Assembly: GCF_023149135.1 (NCBI RefSeq)
Contig: NZ_JAIWJX010000002.1
Span: 992,001 to 1,056,000 of the forward strand
DNA from: Fictibacillus marinisediminis
GTDB taxonomy: Bacteria > Bacillota > Bacilli > Bacillales > Fictibacillaceae
Length of the DNA: 64,000 bases
Direction: 5' to 3'
Shown here: piece after piece, positions 35,505 to 43,971 of the stretch
How the letters are laid out: every line of letters begins with the position of its first letter
Position numbering within the stretch: the first letter of the stretch is position 1
Made by a program: the position numbers and the translations under genes
Notes under the pieces: generated by a model
Seen by the model: only the letters and a program-made list of their open reading frames with translations
Told to the model about the DNA's origin: nothing
Database searches by the model: none

Positions 35505-36685
35505 AAGAATTGTATCCAGAAATGGTGAAGATCCGCCGGCATCTGCATGAAAATCCCGAGCTTTCATTTGAAGAAGTAGAAACACCGAAATATATCGCAG
35601 CCTATCATGAAGAACTGGGACATGAAGTGCGCAGAAATGTCGGGGGAAGAGGAGTGGTTGCTGTGCTTCGCGGCGGCAAGCCTGGCAAAACAGTAGCTCT
35701 TCGTGCGGACTTTGATGCCCTGCCGATTCAAGAAGAAAATGATTTGGAATACAAATCGAAAGTCGATGGTGTCATGCATGCCTGCGGACATGACGGTCAC
35801 ACTGCCACATTGCTTGTCCTGGCTAAAGTGCTGAACAACCTGAAGGATGAGCTCGAAGGAACGATCGTTTTTATCCATCAGCATGCGGAAGAACTTGCTC
35901 CTGGAGGGGCGATTGCCATGATTGAGGACGGTTGCCTGGATGGCGTAGACGTTATTTTTGGCACCCATCTTTGGGCGGTTACGCCGTTGGGAGAAATTGA
36001 ACACCGGACAGGTCCTTTTATGGCAGCGGCCGATAAGTTTGATATTGTTATCCAAGGAAAAGGAGGCCACGGTGCACAGCCTCACCTTACAAAAGATGCG
36101 GTGGTAATCGGTTCACAGCTTGTTATGAACCTGCAGCAGCTTGTCAGCCGCCGTGTCAATCCGATGGAGGCAGCCGTCCTGTCAGTTGGCGCTTTTGAAG
36201 CGATCAACGCTTTTAACGTTATAGCGGACACAGCTAAAATTACAGGCACTGTCCGTACGTTTAAAGAAGATGTCAGGGCATTGATGGAACGGGAAATTGA
36301 ACGAGTAGTGAAAGGAACGTGCATGTCTGCTGATGCGGGCTATAGTCTGTCCTACAAGCGCGGATATCCACCAGTCGTCAACCATAAAGAAGAAACTGAT
36401 TTTATAGCAAGGATTGCACAGGATGTTCCTGGCGTTACAAAGGTTGTTGAAGGTGAGCCGCAAATGGGCGGCGAGGACTTCGCCTATTATCTGGAGCATG
36501 TGAAGGGAACGTTCTTCTATACAGGTGCACAGGATGAAAACTGGAGTGAAACGTATCCTCATCATCACCCGAAATTTAACATTGATGAAAGAGCCATGCT
36601 AGTTGCGGCCAATACATTGGGAGCTGCATCATTGACCTTTTTGAAGGAAGCAGCAAAGAAAGAAGAGGCTGCTGTAAAAAAATAG
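35480..36685 (+). CDS. M20 family amidohydrolase (N-acyl-amino-acid hydrolase type)
   Basis: 401 residues. Metal-site motifs RRHLHENPELSFEE, MHACGHDGHTA and HQHAEELAPGGA, the dimerisation domain, and the terminal GGEDFAYYLEHVKGTFF are all present, typical of the M20D YxeP/AmhX/hippurate hydrolase group. GTG start with GGGAGATGAG upstream, within the end of pcp. Last gene of the peptide locus; a terminator follows. Confidence 0.92.
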   Translation: MEKLYDRLKELYPEMVKIRRHLHENPELSFEEVETPKYIAAYHEELGHEVRRNVGGRGVVAVLRGGKPGKTVALRADFDALPIQEENDLEYKSKVDGVMHACGHDGHTATLLVLAKVLNNLKDELEGTIVFIHQHAEELAPGGAIAMIEDGCLDGVDVIFGTHLWAVTPLGEIEHRTGPFMAAADKFDIVIQGKGGHGAQPHLTKDAVVIGSQLVMNLQQLVSRRVNPMEAAVLSVGAFEAINAFNVIADTAKITGTVRTFKEDVRALMEREIERVVKGTCMSADAGYSLSYKRGYPPVVNHKEETDFIARIAQDVPGVTKVVEGEPQMGGEDFAYYLEHVKGTFFYTGAQDENWSETYPHHHPKFNIDERAMLVAANTLGAASLTFLKEAAKKEEAAVKK

Positions 36686-36694
36686 AAAGAGAAT

Positions 36695-36743
36695 GAGAGC
36701 TGGTTCCGAACAGGCGAAAACGACAAGCCGGACCAGCTTTTTA
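36695..36743 (+). terminator. Terminator of the peptide-utilisation operon
   Basis: GAGCTGGTTCCG pairs with CGGACCAGC around a long loop, then TTTTTAT. Confidence 0.7.
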
Positions 36744-36798
36744 TATGTTTATGCAAAGAAAAGAGAACATTTCTTATCTTTGGAAGGAGAAGATACTA

Positions 36799-37623
36799 AT
36801 GGAACAGTATGAAAAGAAGATTACGGACTTTATCATCATGCACAGAGAAGATTTTCAAAATAAGCTGTTATCCGAGGCTGTAGAAGTCGCAGCGAAAATA
36901 AATGATATTTTACGATCAGGAAATATTGATCTTTTGAAAAACGCTGAGAAGCTGGTAACGTATGTCGTGGAAAGGAAAGAAACTGAGCTTACTTCCTTTG
37001 CTCAGCAAGAGGGAGTGGCTTGGGCAGAGCATTCTTTAACCCTTACTCTTAAACTGGAGTGGGTACATGCAATTAGAAGGACGCTGTGGCACTATCTGTT
37101 TGAATATGATCAACTGAACACACATGGACTCAGCATTTCAGACTATAGAGAATCGTTTTTTCAGATGGAGAAGCGGATCAATGACGGCATCGATAAATTT
37201 CTTAATGGTTTTTTCATAAGCTATTCGGCTTATAAAGATGAATTAATCAACGCTCAGCGAAAAATGGTTGAGCATTTATCGGTTCCTATTATACCGATCA
37301 GTCCTCATATAGCGGTTCTTCCTTTAATCGGTGTTATTGATGTGTACCGTGTGCATACCATTGAAGAAAAAGTATTAACGGACATTTCGGATTTAAAAAT
37401 ACGGACGTTAATTATGGATCTATCAGGCATTACAGATATGGATATTAATGTGATCCACCATTTTCAAAGAGTGCTGAGCGGCGTTTCGCTGATGGGATGT
37501 GAAGCTGTCATTACGGGTCTGCGTGCGGAACTCGTCAGGAAAATGATTCATTTCGATGTTTCGTTTGATGATCAGGCGTCAACAAAAGGAACGCTTCAGC
37601 AAACGTTAGCCGAATATTTTTAA
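36799..37623 (+). CDS. RsbR-family stressosome protein (non-heme globin-like sensor plus STAS)
   Basis: 274 residues. A helical N-terminal half (about 1-150) has the RsbR globin-like layout, followed by the LSVPIIPI linker and a STAS domain (LIMDLSGITDMDINVIHHF). It is most like RsbRA to RsbRD of B. subtilis, which recruit RsbS and kinase RsbT. At the position of the phosphorylated Thr205 of RsbRA (VVDT) it has Ile (MDIN). ATG 36799 follows GGAAGGAG. No rsbS or rsbT is nearby. Confidence 0.85.
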   Translation: MEQYEKKITDFIIMHREDFQNKLLSEAVEVAAKINDILRSGNIDLLKNAEKLVTYVVERKETELTSFAQQEGVAWAEHSLTLTLKLEWVHAIRRTLWHYLFEYDQLNTHGLSISDYRESFFQMEKRINDGIDKFLNGFFISYSAYKDELINAQRKMVEHLSVPIIPISPHIAVLPLIGVIDVYRVHTIEEKVLTDISDLKIRTLIMDLSGITDMDINVIHHFQRVLSGVSLMGCEAVITGLRAELVRKMIHFDVSFDDQASTKGTLQQTLAEYF

Positions 37624-37666
37624 GACGGTCTGCATTCATAAATTATTTCTAGTAGGAGGTATAACT

Positions 37667-38143
37667 TTGAAAAAAACAATATCCAGGCTGCCGATGCCTG
37701 CTGGTCTAAGAATAGAACTTTCCAGAGCAGCCGGGCTGGATAACGAAACACTGTTTCGCGCATTGAAAGAAAAAGATGTGAAAGCCTTACAGCCAGCGGG
37801 AGAAGATCTGGATTGGGAGTACATGTTTTCGTATGCAGAACAGCATGAAGAGGAAGTAAAAGCAGCGATCTATCATGGCTACGAATTTAAATTCCTGACG
37901 ATCAACGGATTGAGGAACTATTTGAAGATACGCTTTGGTTTCAAGGATGGCCATGATTTTGAAATCAATGAAGAGGGCATTGTTTCACTGGAAATGAGTG
38001 CGGAAGATGTAAAAGAGCTAGAGGGCGCATTGCCAGACCACTGGATTCTTTCAACGCTGGATGTGCCAGAAGAAAAAGATAACCGAAGAAAGATCCAGAT
38101 CAAGCCAGCGGCTCTTGAGCAAAACAAAGCAGCAGGAAGCTAA
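37667..38143 (+). CDS. Hypothetical protein, 158 aa
   Basis: Not recognised. Soluble, acidic, no signal peptide. The C-terminal half (about 70-125) alternates charged and hydrophobic residues as a mixed alpha/beta domain, ending in a Lys/Glu-rich tail. TTG start directly after AGGAGGT, 43 bases after the RsbR-type gene, so the two may be co-transcribed. A strong terminator follows. Confidence 0.65.
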   Translation: MKKTISRLPMPAGLRIELSRAAGLDNETLFRALKEKDVKALQPAGEDLDWEYMFSYAEQHEEEVKAAIYHGYEFKFLTINGLRNYLKIRFGFKDGHDFEINEEGIVSLEMSAEDVKELEGALPDHWILSTLDVPEEKDNRRKIQIKPAALEQNKAAGS

Positions 38144-38165
38144 CGAAATATAATCAGGATGAGGA

Positions 38166-38197
38166 AGTGGCGGGATCAGTCCCGCCGCTTTTTTTGA
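38166..38197 (+). terminator. Terminator after the 158-aa hypothetical gene
   Basis: GTGGCGGGA and TCCCGCCGC form the stem, then TTTTTTT. Confidence 0.9.
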
Positions 38198-38216
38198 TTT
38201 TAGTTTTTTGTTGTTT

Positions 38217-38264
38217 GTGCCAGGCACTGCCATTACACAAGTGTCAAATGCCGGTGCCTGGCAC
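38217..38264. repeat. Palindromic GGTGCCAGGCACC repeat, copy 3
   Basis: GTGCCAGGCAC and GGTGCCTGGCAC arms enclose CATTACACAAGTGTCAAATG, the second inner-arm type of this family. A stray ATGGCACCA follows at 38272. It lies between the preceding terminator and the yhbD promoter. Confidence 0.82.
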
Positions 38265-38305
38265 AAATAAAATGGCACCAATAAAATAAATTTACATATA
38301 CTGTA

Positions 38306-38335
38306 TTTACAAACGTAACAGTGTTATGTTACATT
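38306..38335 (+). promoter_or_regulatory. yhbD promoter with embedded dyad
   Basis: TTTACA (38306-38311) and TACATT (38330-38335) are 18 bases apart. A perfect inverted repeat GTAACA (38315-38320)/TGTTAC (38327-38332) sits between and over them. A dyad inside a long spacer is characteristic of MerR-type regulation, and YhbD itself has a MerR-like N-terminus, so autoregulation is plausible. Confidence 0.55.
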
Positions 38336-38363
38336 GATATCAGAATAGAAAGGAGTCGCTAAC

Positions 38364-38987
38364 TTGAGCAATGAACTGATATCAAAAAAAGACCTGTTAG
38401 ATTTGGCTGGAATTTCTTATGGACAGCTGTACCGCTGGAAAAGGAAAAACCTCATTCCTGAAGAGTGGTTTGTGCGCAAATCAACGTTTACAGGCCAGGA
38501 GACGTTCTTCCCGAAGGATAAAGTGCTTGAACGAATCGACAAGATTCAATCGATGAAGGAAACGCTTTCTCTCGATGAACTTGCAGAACGGTTCTCACCT
38601 TCCGTAAAAACGGAGACCAAAATCACAAAAGATGAACTACTGCAGCGAAACATTGTTTCAAAAGCGGTGCTTGATCTGTATTTGAATGAAAATGGAAATA
38701 TCGAGCAGTTTCGGTTTGATGAACTGTTGGAGGTGTTTATCTTAGATAAGCTGCTGACTTCCGGAGACATCAGTCTCGACGAAGGAAAGATGCTCCTTCA
38801 AGTCCTTAAGGAAGCCCGAGGTTCACTCAGCAAGAGCAAATACGAACTTTTGTTTATCCGAAAGCTTGGCGTTACTTCATGCCTGCTGCTGTCAGGAGCA
38901 GAAAGTATAATGGTTGACCAGAGATCAAAAGTGACAGTTAGGCTTTCTGTAACGAGCTGTGTAGAAGAGCTAAAAACAAATTTGTAA
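38364..38987 (+). CDS. yhbD: YhbD family protein (DUF4004), MerR-like helix-turn-helix
   Basis: 207 residues. The start (ISKKDLLDLAGISYGQLYRW, then RWKRKNLIPEEWF) is a MerR-like winged helix; the rest is helical. TTG start after AAAGGAGTCG. It heads the same gene order as yhbDEF of B. subtilis, where the two following genes are bactofilins needed for motility. A regulator of that operon is the likeliest role, unproven. Confidence 0.85.
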   Translation: MSNELISKKDLLDLAGISYGQLYRWKRKNLIPEEWFVRKSTFTGQETFFPKDKVLERIDKIQSMKETLSLDELAERFSPSVKTETKITKDELLQRNIVSKAVLDLYLNENGNIEQFRFDELLEVFILDKLLTSGDISLDEGKMLLQVLKEARGSLSKSKYELLFIRKLGVTSCLLLSGAESIMVDQRSKVTVRLSVTSCVEELKTNL

Positions 38988-38999
38988 AGGAGGATGATT

Positions 39000-39722
39000 A
39001 TGCAAAGCGGGATCAAAGGAAATCTTACCATCAATGGATACGGATCATCGAATGGCGGACATTTCGAGAAGGTCAAACTCAATGGCAGAGGCACGTTGAA
39101 CGGCAATATTGAATGTGTCCGGTTTGAGTGCAATGGGTCAGGAACTGTACATGGTCATTTAAAAATGCAAAATGCAAAAATCAGCGGAAGCGGAAAAGTT
39201 AAAGGCGCAGTGGAGGGAAACGACTTTGCCATTGAAGGGAACGGCTCAGTGTCCGATAGCGTAAGCCTAACCAACAAAATGAAAATATCAGGTTCGGGAA
39301 AAATTGGGGGCAGCCTTAAAGCCGATGAAATCAAGATCAATGGAAAAGTAACCATTGCAAACGATTGTGAAGCTGAAACCTTTAAAGCGGACGGCCAGTT
39401 TACCATCGGAGGCCTGCTGAGTGCAGATCAAATTGACATCAGACTTCACGGTGAAAGCTCAGTTACCGAAATGGGCGGACAGTCCATTAAAGTAAAAGGA
39501 AAAAAGGGTCGTTTCTATCATCTTTTCAAAGCCTTTTTCCCAGTCAAGCTGACAGTAAAACTAATTGAAGGCGATGACCTTGAACTTGAAAGCACAAAGG
39601 CAGATGTCGTTCGGGGGAACAATGTTACGATCGGCCCTGATTGCGAAATTGATTTGGTTGAATACCAAGGGACACTCCATCAGGATGATAACGCAAAGGT
39701 AAGAGAAATCAAAAAAATATAA
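39000..39722 (+). CDS. bacE: Bactofilin (YhbE/BacE-like)
   Basis: 240 residues forming a right-handed beta-helix: repeated six-residue turns such as GSGKVKGAVEGNDFAIEGNG. The N-terminus carries the bactofilin-type LTINGYGSSNGGHF. Members polymerise into nucleotide-free filaments at membranes. ATG 39000 is 6 bases after AAAGGAGG. Co-operonic with yhbD and the second bactofilin. Confidence 0.88.
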   Translation: MQSGIKGNLTINGYGSSNGGHFEKVKLNGRGTLNGNIECVRFECNGSGTVHGHLKMQNAKISGSGKVKGAVEGNDFAIEGNGSVSDSVSLTNKMKISGSGKIGGSLKADEIKINGKVTIANDCEAETFKADGQFTIGGLLSADQIDIRLHGESSVTEMGGQSIKVKGKKGRFYHLFKAFFPVKLTVKLIEGDDLELESTKADVVRGNNVTIGPDCEIDLVEYQGTLHQDDNAKVREIKKI

Positions 39723-39745
39723 CGACAAACGGAAGGAGGATTACG

Positions 39746-40456
39746 ATGGCGGAAGCAAATAACCTTACGATGAACGGTTCAGGAAGCGCATCGGGAGGCT
39801 TGTACAATAAAGTGAAAATTACGGGAGAGGGAACCATCACTGACGATTTTGAATGTACCTTTTTTAAAACATACGGATCGAGTGAGGTGTCCGGAAACGC
39901 CAAAGCAGAAGTTTTTGAAATTTTTGGCGAGACCGAAGTGAAAAAGAACTTGGACGTGCGAAACATGAAAGTACTTGGAACGCTTTCAATCGGAGAATCA
40001 GCAAAGATCGACAACACAAAGATCCTCGGAACGGTGGAGGTTGCCGGAAGATTTACCGGGAATAAGGTGGACCTCAAGGGCAGTATAGTTGTAAAAGGGG
40101 ATCTTGAAGCAGAGGAATTTGTATCAAGCGGCCTTTTTGAGGTTTCGGGCCTTCTGAATGCAGATGTGATAGACGTCAAGCTGAGGTACAGCACGAGCCA
40201 CGTTCAGGAGATGGGCGGAGAAACAATCCGTGTCCAAAAGAAAGGCGCCTTCCTGCCTTTCATGAAAAATGAAGGATATCTTGAAGCTAAGACCATTGAA
40301 GGCGATGATATCTTTCTGGAAAATACAACGGCTGATGTGGTGCGGGGGAAATTCGTACGGATCGGTTCTGGCTGTGAAATCGGGTTGGTCGAGTACTATG
40401 AAGAGTTTAAGGCTCTATCTGGATCATCGGTTAAAGAACACCGGAAAATAGATTAA
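39746..40456 (+). CDS. bacF: Bactofilin (YhbF/BacF-like)
   Basis: 236 residues, paralogous to the preceding gene: LTMNGSGSASGGLYNKVKIT opening, glycine-spaced beta-helix turns, then a common C-terminus with EGDDIFLENTTADVVRGKFV. GGAAGGAGG before the ATG, 23 bases after bacE. In B. subtilis both bactofilins are required for flagellar hook/filament assembly. Confidence 0.88.
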   Translation: MAEANNLTMNGSGSASGGLYNKVKITGEGTITDDFECTFFKTYGSSEVSGNAKAEVFEIFGETEVKKNLDVRNMKVLGTLSIGESAKIDNTKILGTVEVAGRFTGNKVDLKGSIVVKGDLEAEEFVSSGLFEVSGLLNADVIDVKLRYSTSHVQEMGGETIRVQKKGAFLPFMKNEGYLEAKTIEGDDIFLENTTADVVRGKFVRIGSGCEIGLVEYYEEFKALSGSSVKEHRKID

Positions 40457-40492
40457 AGGGAATTTGAAGGCAGTCGCCTAGGAGGCTTTTAT

Positions 40493-40735
40493 ATGAATGA
40501 AACTGCTTCTCCGTCAAAAGCGGGTATGGGAACCCTTGAAAATGCAGCGATAAAAGAAGTTTCGTTTAGAGGCGCAACACTCAAAAATGTGTCTTTCATT
40601 TCGAGGATTACCTTGTCTAAGAAATATTACCGTGTTATTAAATCCATCTGTTTTGATGGCGCAATGATGGATAAATTGACCTATGCCGCGCTAAAAGGCA
40701 AGGAAGCAGATTTATCAAAGGTTACTGTTATATAA
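40493..40735 (+). CDS. Truncated pentapeptide-repeat protein
   Basis: 80 residues. FRGATLKNVSF and the ending ICFDGAMMDKLTYAALKGKEADLS are typical of the C-terminal end of bacillus pentapeptide-repeat proteins, usually over 200 residues. The first 18 residues do not fit the repeat. AGGAGG precedes the ATG, so it may be translated, but it looks like an internally deleted derivative. The ABC exporter genes follow 13 bases later. Confidence 0.65.
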   Translation: MNETASPSKAGMGTLENAAIKEVSFRGATLKNVSFISRITLSKKYYRVIKSICFDGAMMDKLTYAALKGKEADLSKVTVI

Positions 40736-40748
40736 GGAGGAGAAGAAT

Positions 40749-41510
40749 ATGCCAAACAAGTCCATTCAAGTAAAAGGTTTGCAAAAGTCCTTCAAGAAGC
40801 TTCAGGTCCTAAAGGGTGTCGATTTCGAGGTGGAAAAGGGAAATATTTTTGCTCTGCTTGGCTCCAACGGTGCAGGTAAGACAACGATTGTCAAAATCCT
40901 CACCACGCTGCTGAAACCGGATGGAGGGACTGCCTTCGTAAACGGATTCGAGGTTATGTCAAAGGACGATGAAGTGCGGCAGTCAATCAGCCTGACCGGG
41001 CAATTCGCCGCTGTGGATGAGGTTTTGACAGGGCGGGAAAATCTGATCATGATTGCCAAACTGCGGCACCTTAAACATCCACGCCAAGTAGCGGATGAGC
41101 TGCTAAAACGGTTCAGTTTGCTGGAGGCCGCTGATCGCAGGACGTCTACTTATTCCGGCGGCATGCGCCGCAGGCTCGACATCGCCATGAGCCTTGTGGG
41201 AAAACCGCAGCTTATTTTCCTCGACGAACCGACTACCGGGCTAGACCCCGAGGGGCGCATCGAGGTTTGGAAGATAGTCAAAGAACTTGCTGAGAGTGGT
41301 ACGACTGTATTCTTGACCACTCAGTATTTGGAGGAGGCTGAACAGCTTGCTGATAGAATTGCCATTTTGCATGAGGGCAGGATTATTGCCAACGGCACGC
41401 TTGAGGAACTGAAAAAGCTATTTCCACCTGCAAAGGTGGAGTATGTGGAAAAACAACCTTCATTGGAAGAAATCTTCCTCGCAATCATCAATAAAAAGGA
41501 GGAAAAGTAA
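40749..41510 (+). CDS. ABC transporter ATP-binding protein, DrrA-like drug exporter type
   Basis: 253 residues: Walker A GSNGAGKTT, signature YSGGMRRRL (the DrrA/daunorubicin-resistance variant), Walker B LIFLDEP and TTGLDPEGR. About 60 residues shorter at the C-terminus than typical DrrA. AAGGAGG before the ATG. Operonic with the following permease; substrate probably a drug or lipid. Confidence 0.87.
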   Translation: MPNKSIQVKGLQKSFKKLQVLKGVDFEVEKGNIFALLGSNGAGKTTIVKILTTLLKPDGGTAFVNGFEVMSKDDEVRQSISLTGQFAAVDEVLTGRENLIMIAKLRHLKHPRQVADELLKRFSLLEAADRRTSTYSGGMRRRLDIAMSLVGKPQLIFLDEPTTGLDPEGRIEVWKIVKELAESGTTVFLTTQYLEEAEQLADRIAILHEGRIIANGTLEELKKLFPPAKVEYVEKQPSLEEIFLAIINKKEEK

Positions 41511-41512
41511 CA

Positions 41513-42271
41513 ATGAATACACATTTTTTCAGCGACATGGGTGTTATGCTTGGACGTTCCATGCGCCATATTTTGCGAAGCATGGACACCATCATTACGG
41601 TCAGCATCACGCCGATTGCATTATTGCTGCTGTTCGTCTATGTGTTTGGTGGTGCAATCCAAACCGGTACGGATAATTATGTGAACTACCTGATGCCCGG
41701 CATATTGCTGATAGCGATTGCGAGTGGTATATCTTATACGGCTTACCGCCTGTTTTTAGATAAGCAAAGGGGCATATTTGAGAGGTTCCACTCCATGCCG
41801 ATTGCACGTTCCACCGTGTTGTGGGGGCACGTGCTAACCTCGCTGGTATCCAACGCTATTTCTGTAGTCGTAATCATTCTCGTAGCGCTCATTATGGGCT
41901 TTCGATCATCGGCCGGGGTGCTGTCATGGCTCGCCGTAGCCGGTATACTCGCGCTGTTTACGCTCGCCCTGACTTGGATCGCGGCGATTGCCGGACTGTC
42001 CGCAAAATCGGTGGACGGTGTAAGTGCCTTTTCCTATCCTCTAATCTTCCTGCCGTTTATCAGTTCAGCGTTTGTACCAACCGAGTCGATGCCGTCGGCA
42101 GTTCGCGCCTTTGCTGAAAATCAGCCGGTAACCTCGATAGTGGAATCCATTCGTGCGTTGTTGTCAAGGCAGCCAGTGGGTAATGACATATGGATTGCTC
42201 TTGCGTGGTGCGTTGGGATTATGATAGTGGCTTATATCTTTGCAATGAGGGCGTATAAAAAGCGGGTATGA
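41513..42271 (+). CDS. ABC-2 type permease, DrrB-like
   Basis: 252 residues, six membrane segments. The family markers DKQRGIFERFHSMPIARS and FVPTESMPSAVRAFAENQPVT are characteristic of DrrB/ABC-2 drug export permeases. AAGGAGG lies before the ATG, two bases after the ATPase stop. It probably forms an exporter with that ATPase. Confidence 0.87.
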   Translation: MNTHFFSDMGVMLGRSMRHILRSMDTIITVSITPIALLLLFVYVFGGAIQTGTDNYVNYLMPGILLIAIASGISYTAYRLFLDKQRGIFERFHSMPIARSTVLWGHVLTSLVSNAISVVVIILVALIMGFRSSAGVLSWLAVAGILALFTLALTWIAAIAGLSAKSVDGVSAFSYPLIFLPFISSAFVPTESMPSAVRAFAENQPVTSIVESIRALLSRQPVGNDIWIALAWCVGIMIVAYIFAMRAYKKRV

Positions 42272-42321
42272 AGAATGTAACGGAAAAATAGTTTAGCAGA
42301 GGTACAGCTACAACCGCAATC

Positions 42322-42378
42322 AAAGGCACCACAAGGAATGGGTCAGGAAGCACATTCGGCGGCATATAACAATAAGGC
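42322..42378 (+). pseudogene. Bactofilin N-terminal remnant
   Basis: Reading AAT GGG TCA GGA AGC gives NGSGSTFGGI, then a stop; the bases beyond still resemble the codons for YNKA. This mirrors NGSGSASGGLYNK at the start of the BacF-like gene about 2.5 kb upstream. It is a short, stop-containing echo of a third bactofilin, left between the ABC exporter and the MFS gene. Confidence 0.5.
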
Positions 42379-42429
42379 CGGGTTTTATAAGGGATTGAAA
42401 AAATTAAAACGTGTATAGGGAGAATTGAA

Positions 42430-43962
42430 ATGATTCAAAAAGAAAGCAGGTTAGGATTTGTTGTAGCGGGGCTGCTGCTTGCCATCCTGATGGCATCGAT
42501 GGATAACACGATTGTTGTTACTGCGATGGGAACGATCGTGGGTGATCTGGGTGGCCTTGAAAGCTTTGTATGGGTTGTCTCTGCTTACATGGTAGCTGAA
42601 ATGGCAGGAATGCCAATTTTCGGGAAGCTTTCTGATATGTACGGCAGAAAACGATTCTTTATTTTTGGACTGATCCTGTTTATGGCAGGTTCCTCACTAT
42701 GCGGAACGGCCGACAGCATTCTTCAGCTCGGCATCTACCGGGCGATTCAGGGGATTGGCGGAGGAGCTTTGATTCCGATAGCGTTTACCATTGTTTTTGA
42801 TATCTTTCCTCCAGAAAAGCGAGGAAAGATGGGCGGACTGTTTGGAGCGGTCTTCGGGCTTTCCAGCATTTTCGGTCCCCTTTTGGGAGCTTATATCACC
42901 GATAACATCAGCTGGCATTGGGTTTTCTACATTAACCTGCCGCTCGGAATCCTTGCGTTAGTATTCGTTGGCTTATTCTACAAAGAATCACACGTTCATA
43001 CGAGGCAAAAAATTGACTGGCTCGGAGCTGTTACGCTGATTGGAGCAGTTGTTTGCCTTATGTTTGCGCTGGAGCTCGGCGGTCAGAAGTTTGATTGGGA
43101 ATCTTGGCAGATCATCAGTCTGTTTGCCGGCTTTACTATCCTGTTCCTGCTGTTCCTGGGAGTGGAACGAAAAGCGGAAGAACCGATCATCTCCTTTAAA
43201 ATGTTTCAGAACCGCTTGTTTGCGGGGAGCACTGTTGTCGCCTTCTTTTATGGTGCTACTTTCATGGCTGCTACCGTTTATATTCCTATTTTTGTTCAAG
43301 GCGTGTACGGTGGAACAGCGACCAACTCAGGGCTGATCCTGCTGCCGATGATGCTGGGTTCTGTGGTTACAGCACAGGTCGGAGGATTCCTTACTTCTAA
43401 AATGAGTTACCGCAGCATCATGTTCCTTTCTGGAGTCATCATGATTGCTGGATTTGCTTTATTGAGCACGATCACGCCGGATACAAGCAGACTGGTACTA
43501 ACGCTGTACATGATCGTCGTCGGCCTTGGAGTAGGATTCTCCTTCTCGGTTCTCAGCATGGCCGCTATCCATAATTTCGGCATGCATCAGAGGGGATCCG
43601 CTACATCAACGAGCAACTTTATCCGTTCACTCGGCATGACGCTCGGAATTACCATCTTCGGTACGATTCAGAGGAGCGACCTGGAATCACTGCTCAAGGA
43701 AACATTTAAAGGAATGGGAGGAACGATGCGGGGCAGCGGAGCAGGCGATGCCCGACAGATTCTTTCTGAACAGGCGAGGGCAGCGATTCCAGCGCCAATA
43801 CTGGAAAAGATCACCGCCGCCTTGTCCGACTCCATCGTCCATACCTTCATGTGGGCACTCATTCCGGCAGCGGTTGCCTTCCTGTTCGTCTTCCTCATGA
43901 GCAAGGACCGAATGACGGTGCCAGGCACCGGTGTTACACAAGTGTCAAAAGAAGGTGCCTGA
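42430..43962 (+). CDS. MFS drug efflux transporter, DHA2 (14-segment) family
   Basis: 510 residues with 14 hydrophobic segments. The DHA2 motif A is KLSDMYGRKRFF, segment 1 has MASMDNTIVVTAMG, and motif C is GAVFGLSSIFGPLLGA. Related to EmrB/QacA/LmrB proton-driven exporters. The last ~15 codons (TVPGTGVTQVSKEGA) come from a palindromic repeat, so the natural C-terminus has been replaced or extended. GGGAG precedes the ATG. Confidence 0.9.
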   Translation: MIQKESRLGFVVAGLLLAILMASMDNTIVVTAMGTIVGDLGGLESFVWVVSAYMVAEMAGMPIFGKLSDMYGRKRFFIFGLILFMAGSSLCGTADSILQLGIYRAIQGIGGGALIPIAFTIVFDIFPPEKRGKMGGLFGAVFGLSSIFGPLLGAYITDNISWHWVFYINLPLGILALVFVGLFYKESHVHTRQKIDWLGAVTLIGAVVCLMFALELGGQKFDWESWQIISLFAGFTILFLLFLGVERKAEEPIISFKMFQNRLFAGSTVVAFFYGATFMAATVYIPIFVQGVYGGTATNSGLILLPMMLGSVVTAQVGGFLTSKMSYRSIMFLSGVIMIAGFALLSTITPDTSRLVLTLYMIVVGLGVGFSFSVLSMAAIHNFGMHQRGSATSTSNFIRSLGMTLGITIFGTIQRSDLESLLKETFKGMGGTMRGSGAGDARQILSEQARAAIPAPILEKITAALSDSIVHTFMWALIPAAVAFLFVFLMSKDRMTVPGTGVTQVSKEGA

Positions 43963-43966
43963 CACC
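43917..43966. repeat. Palindromic GGTGCCAGGCACC repeat, copy 4, inside the MFS gene end
   Basis: GGTGCCAGGCACC at 43917 and GGTGCCTGACACC at 43954 enclose the TTACACAAGTGTCAAA inner arm. The MFS stop codon TGA (43960-43962) lies within the right arm, where a G-to-A difference from the usual GGCACC creates it. Confidence 0.87.
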
Positions 43967-43971
43967 CGAAA

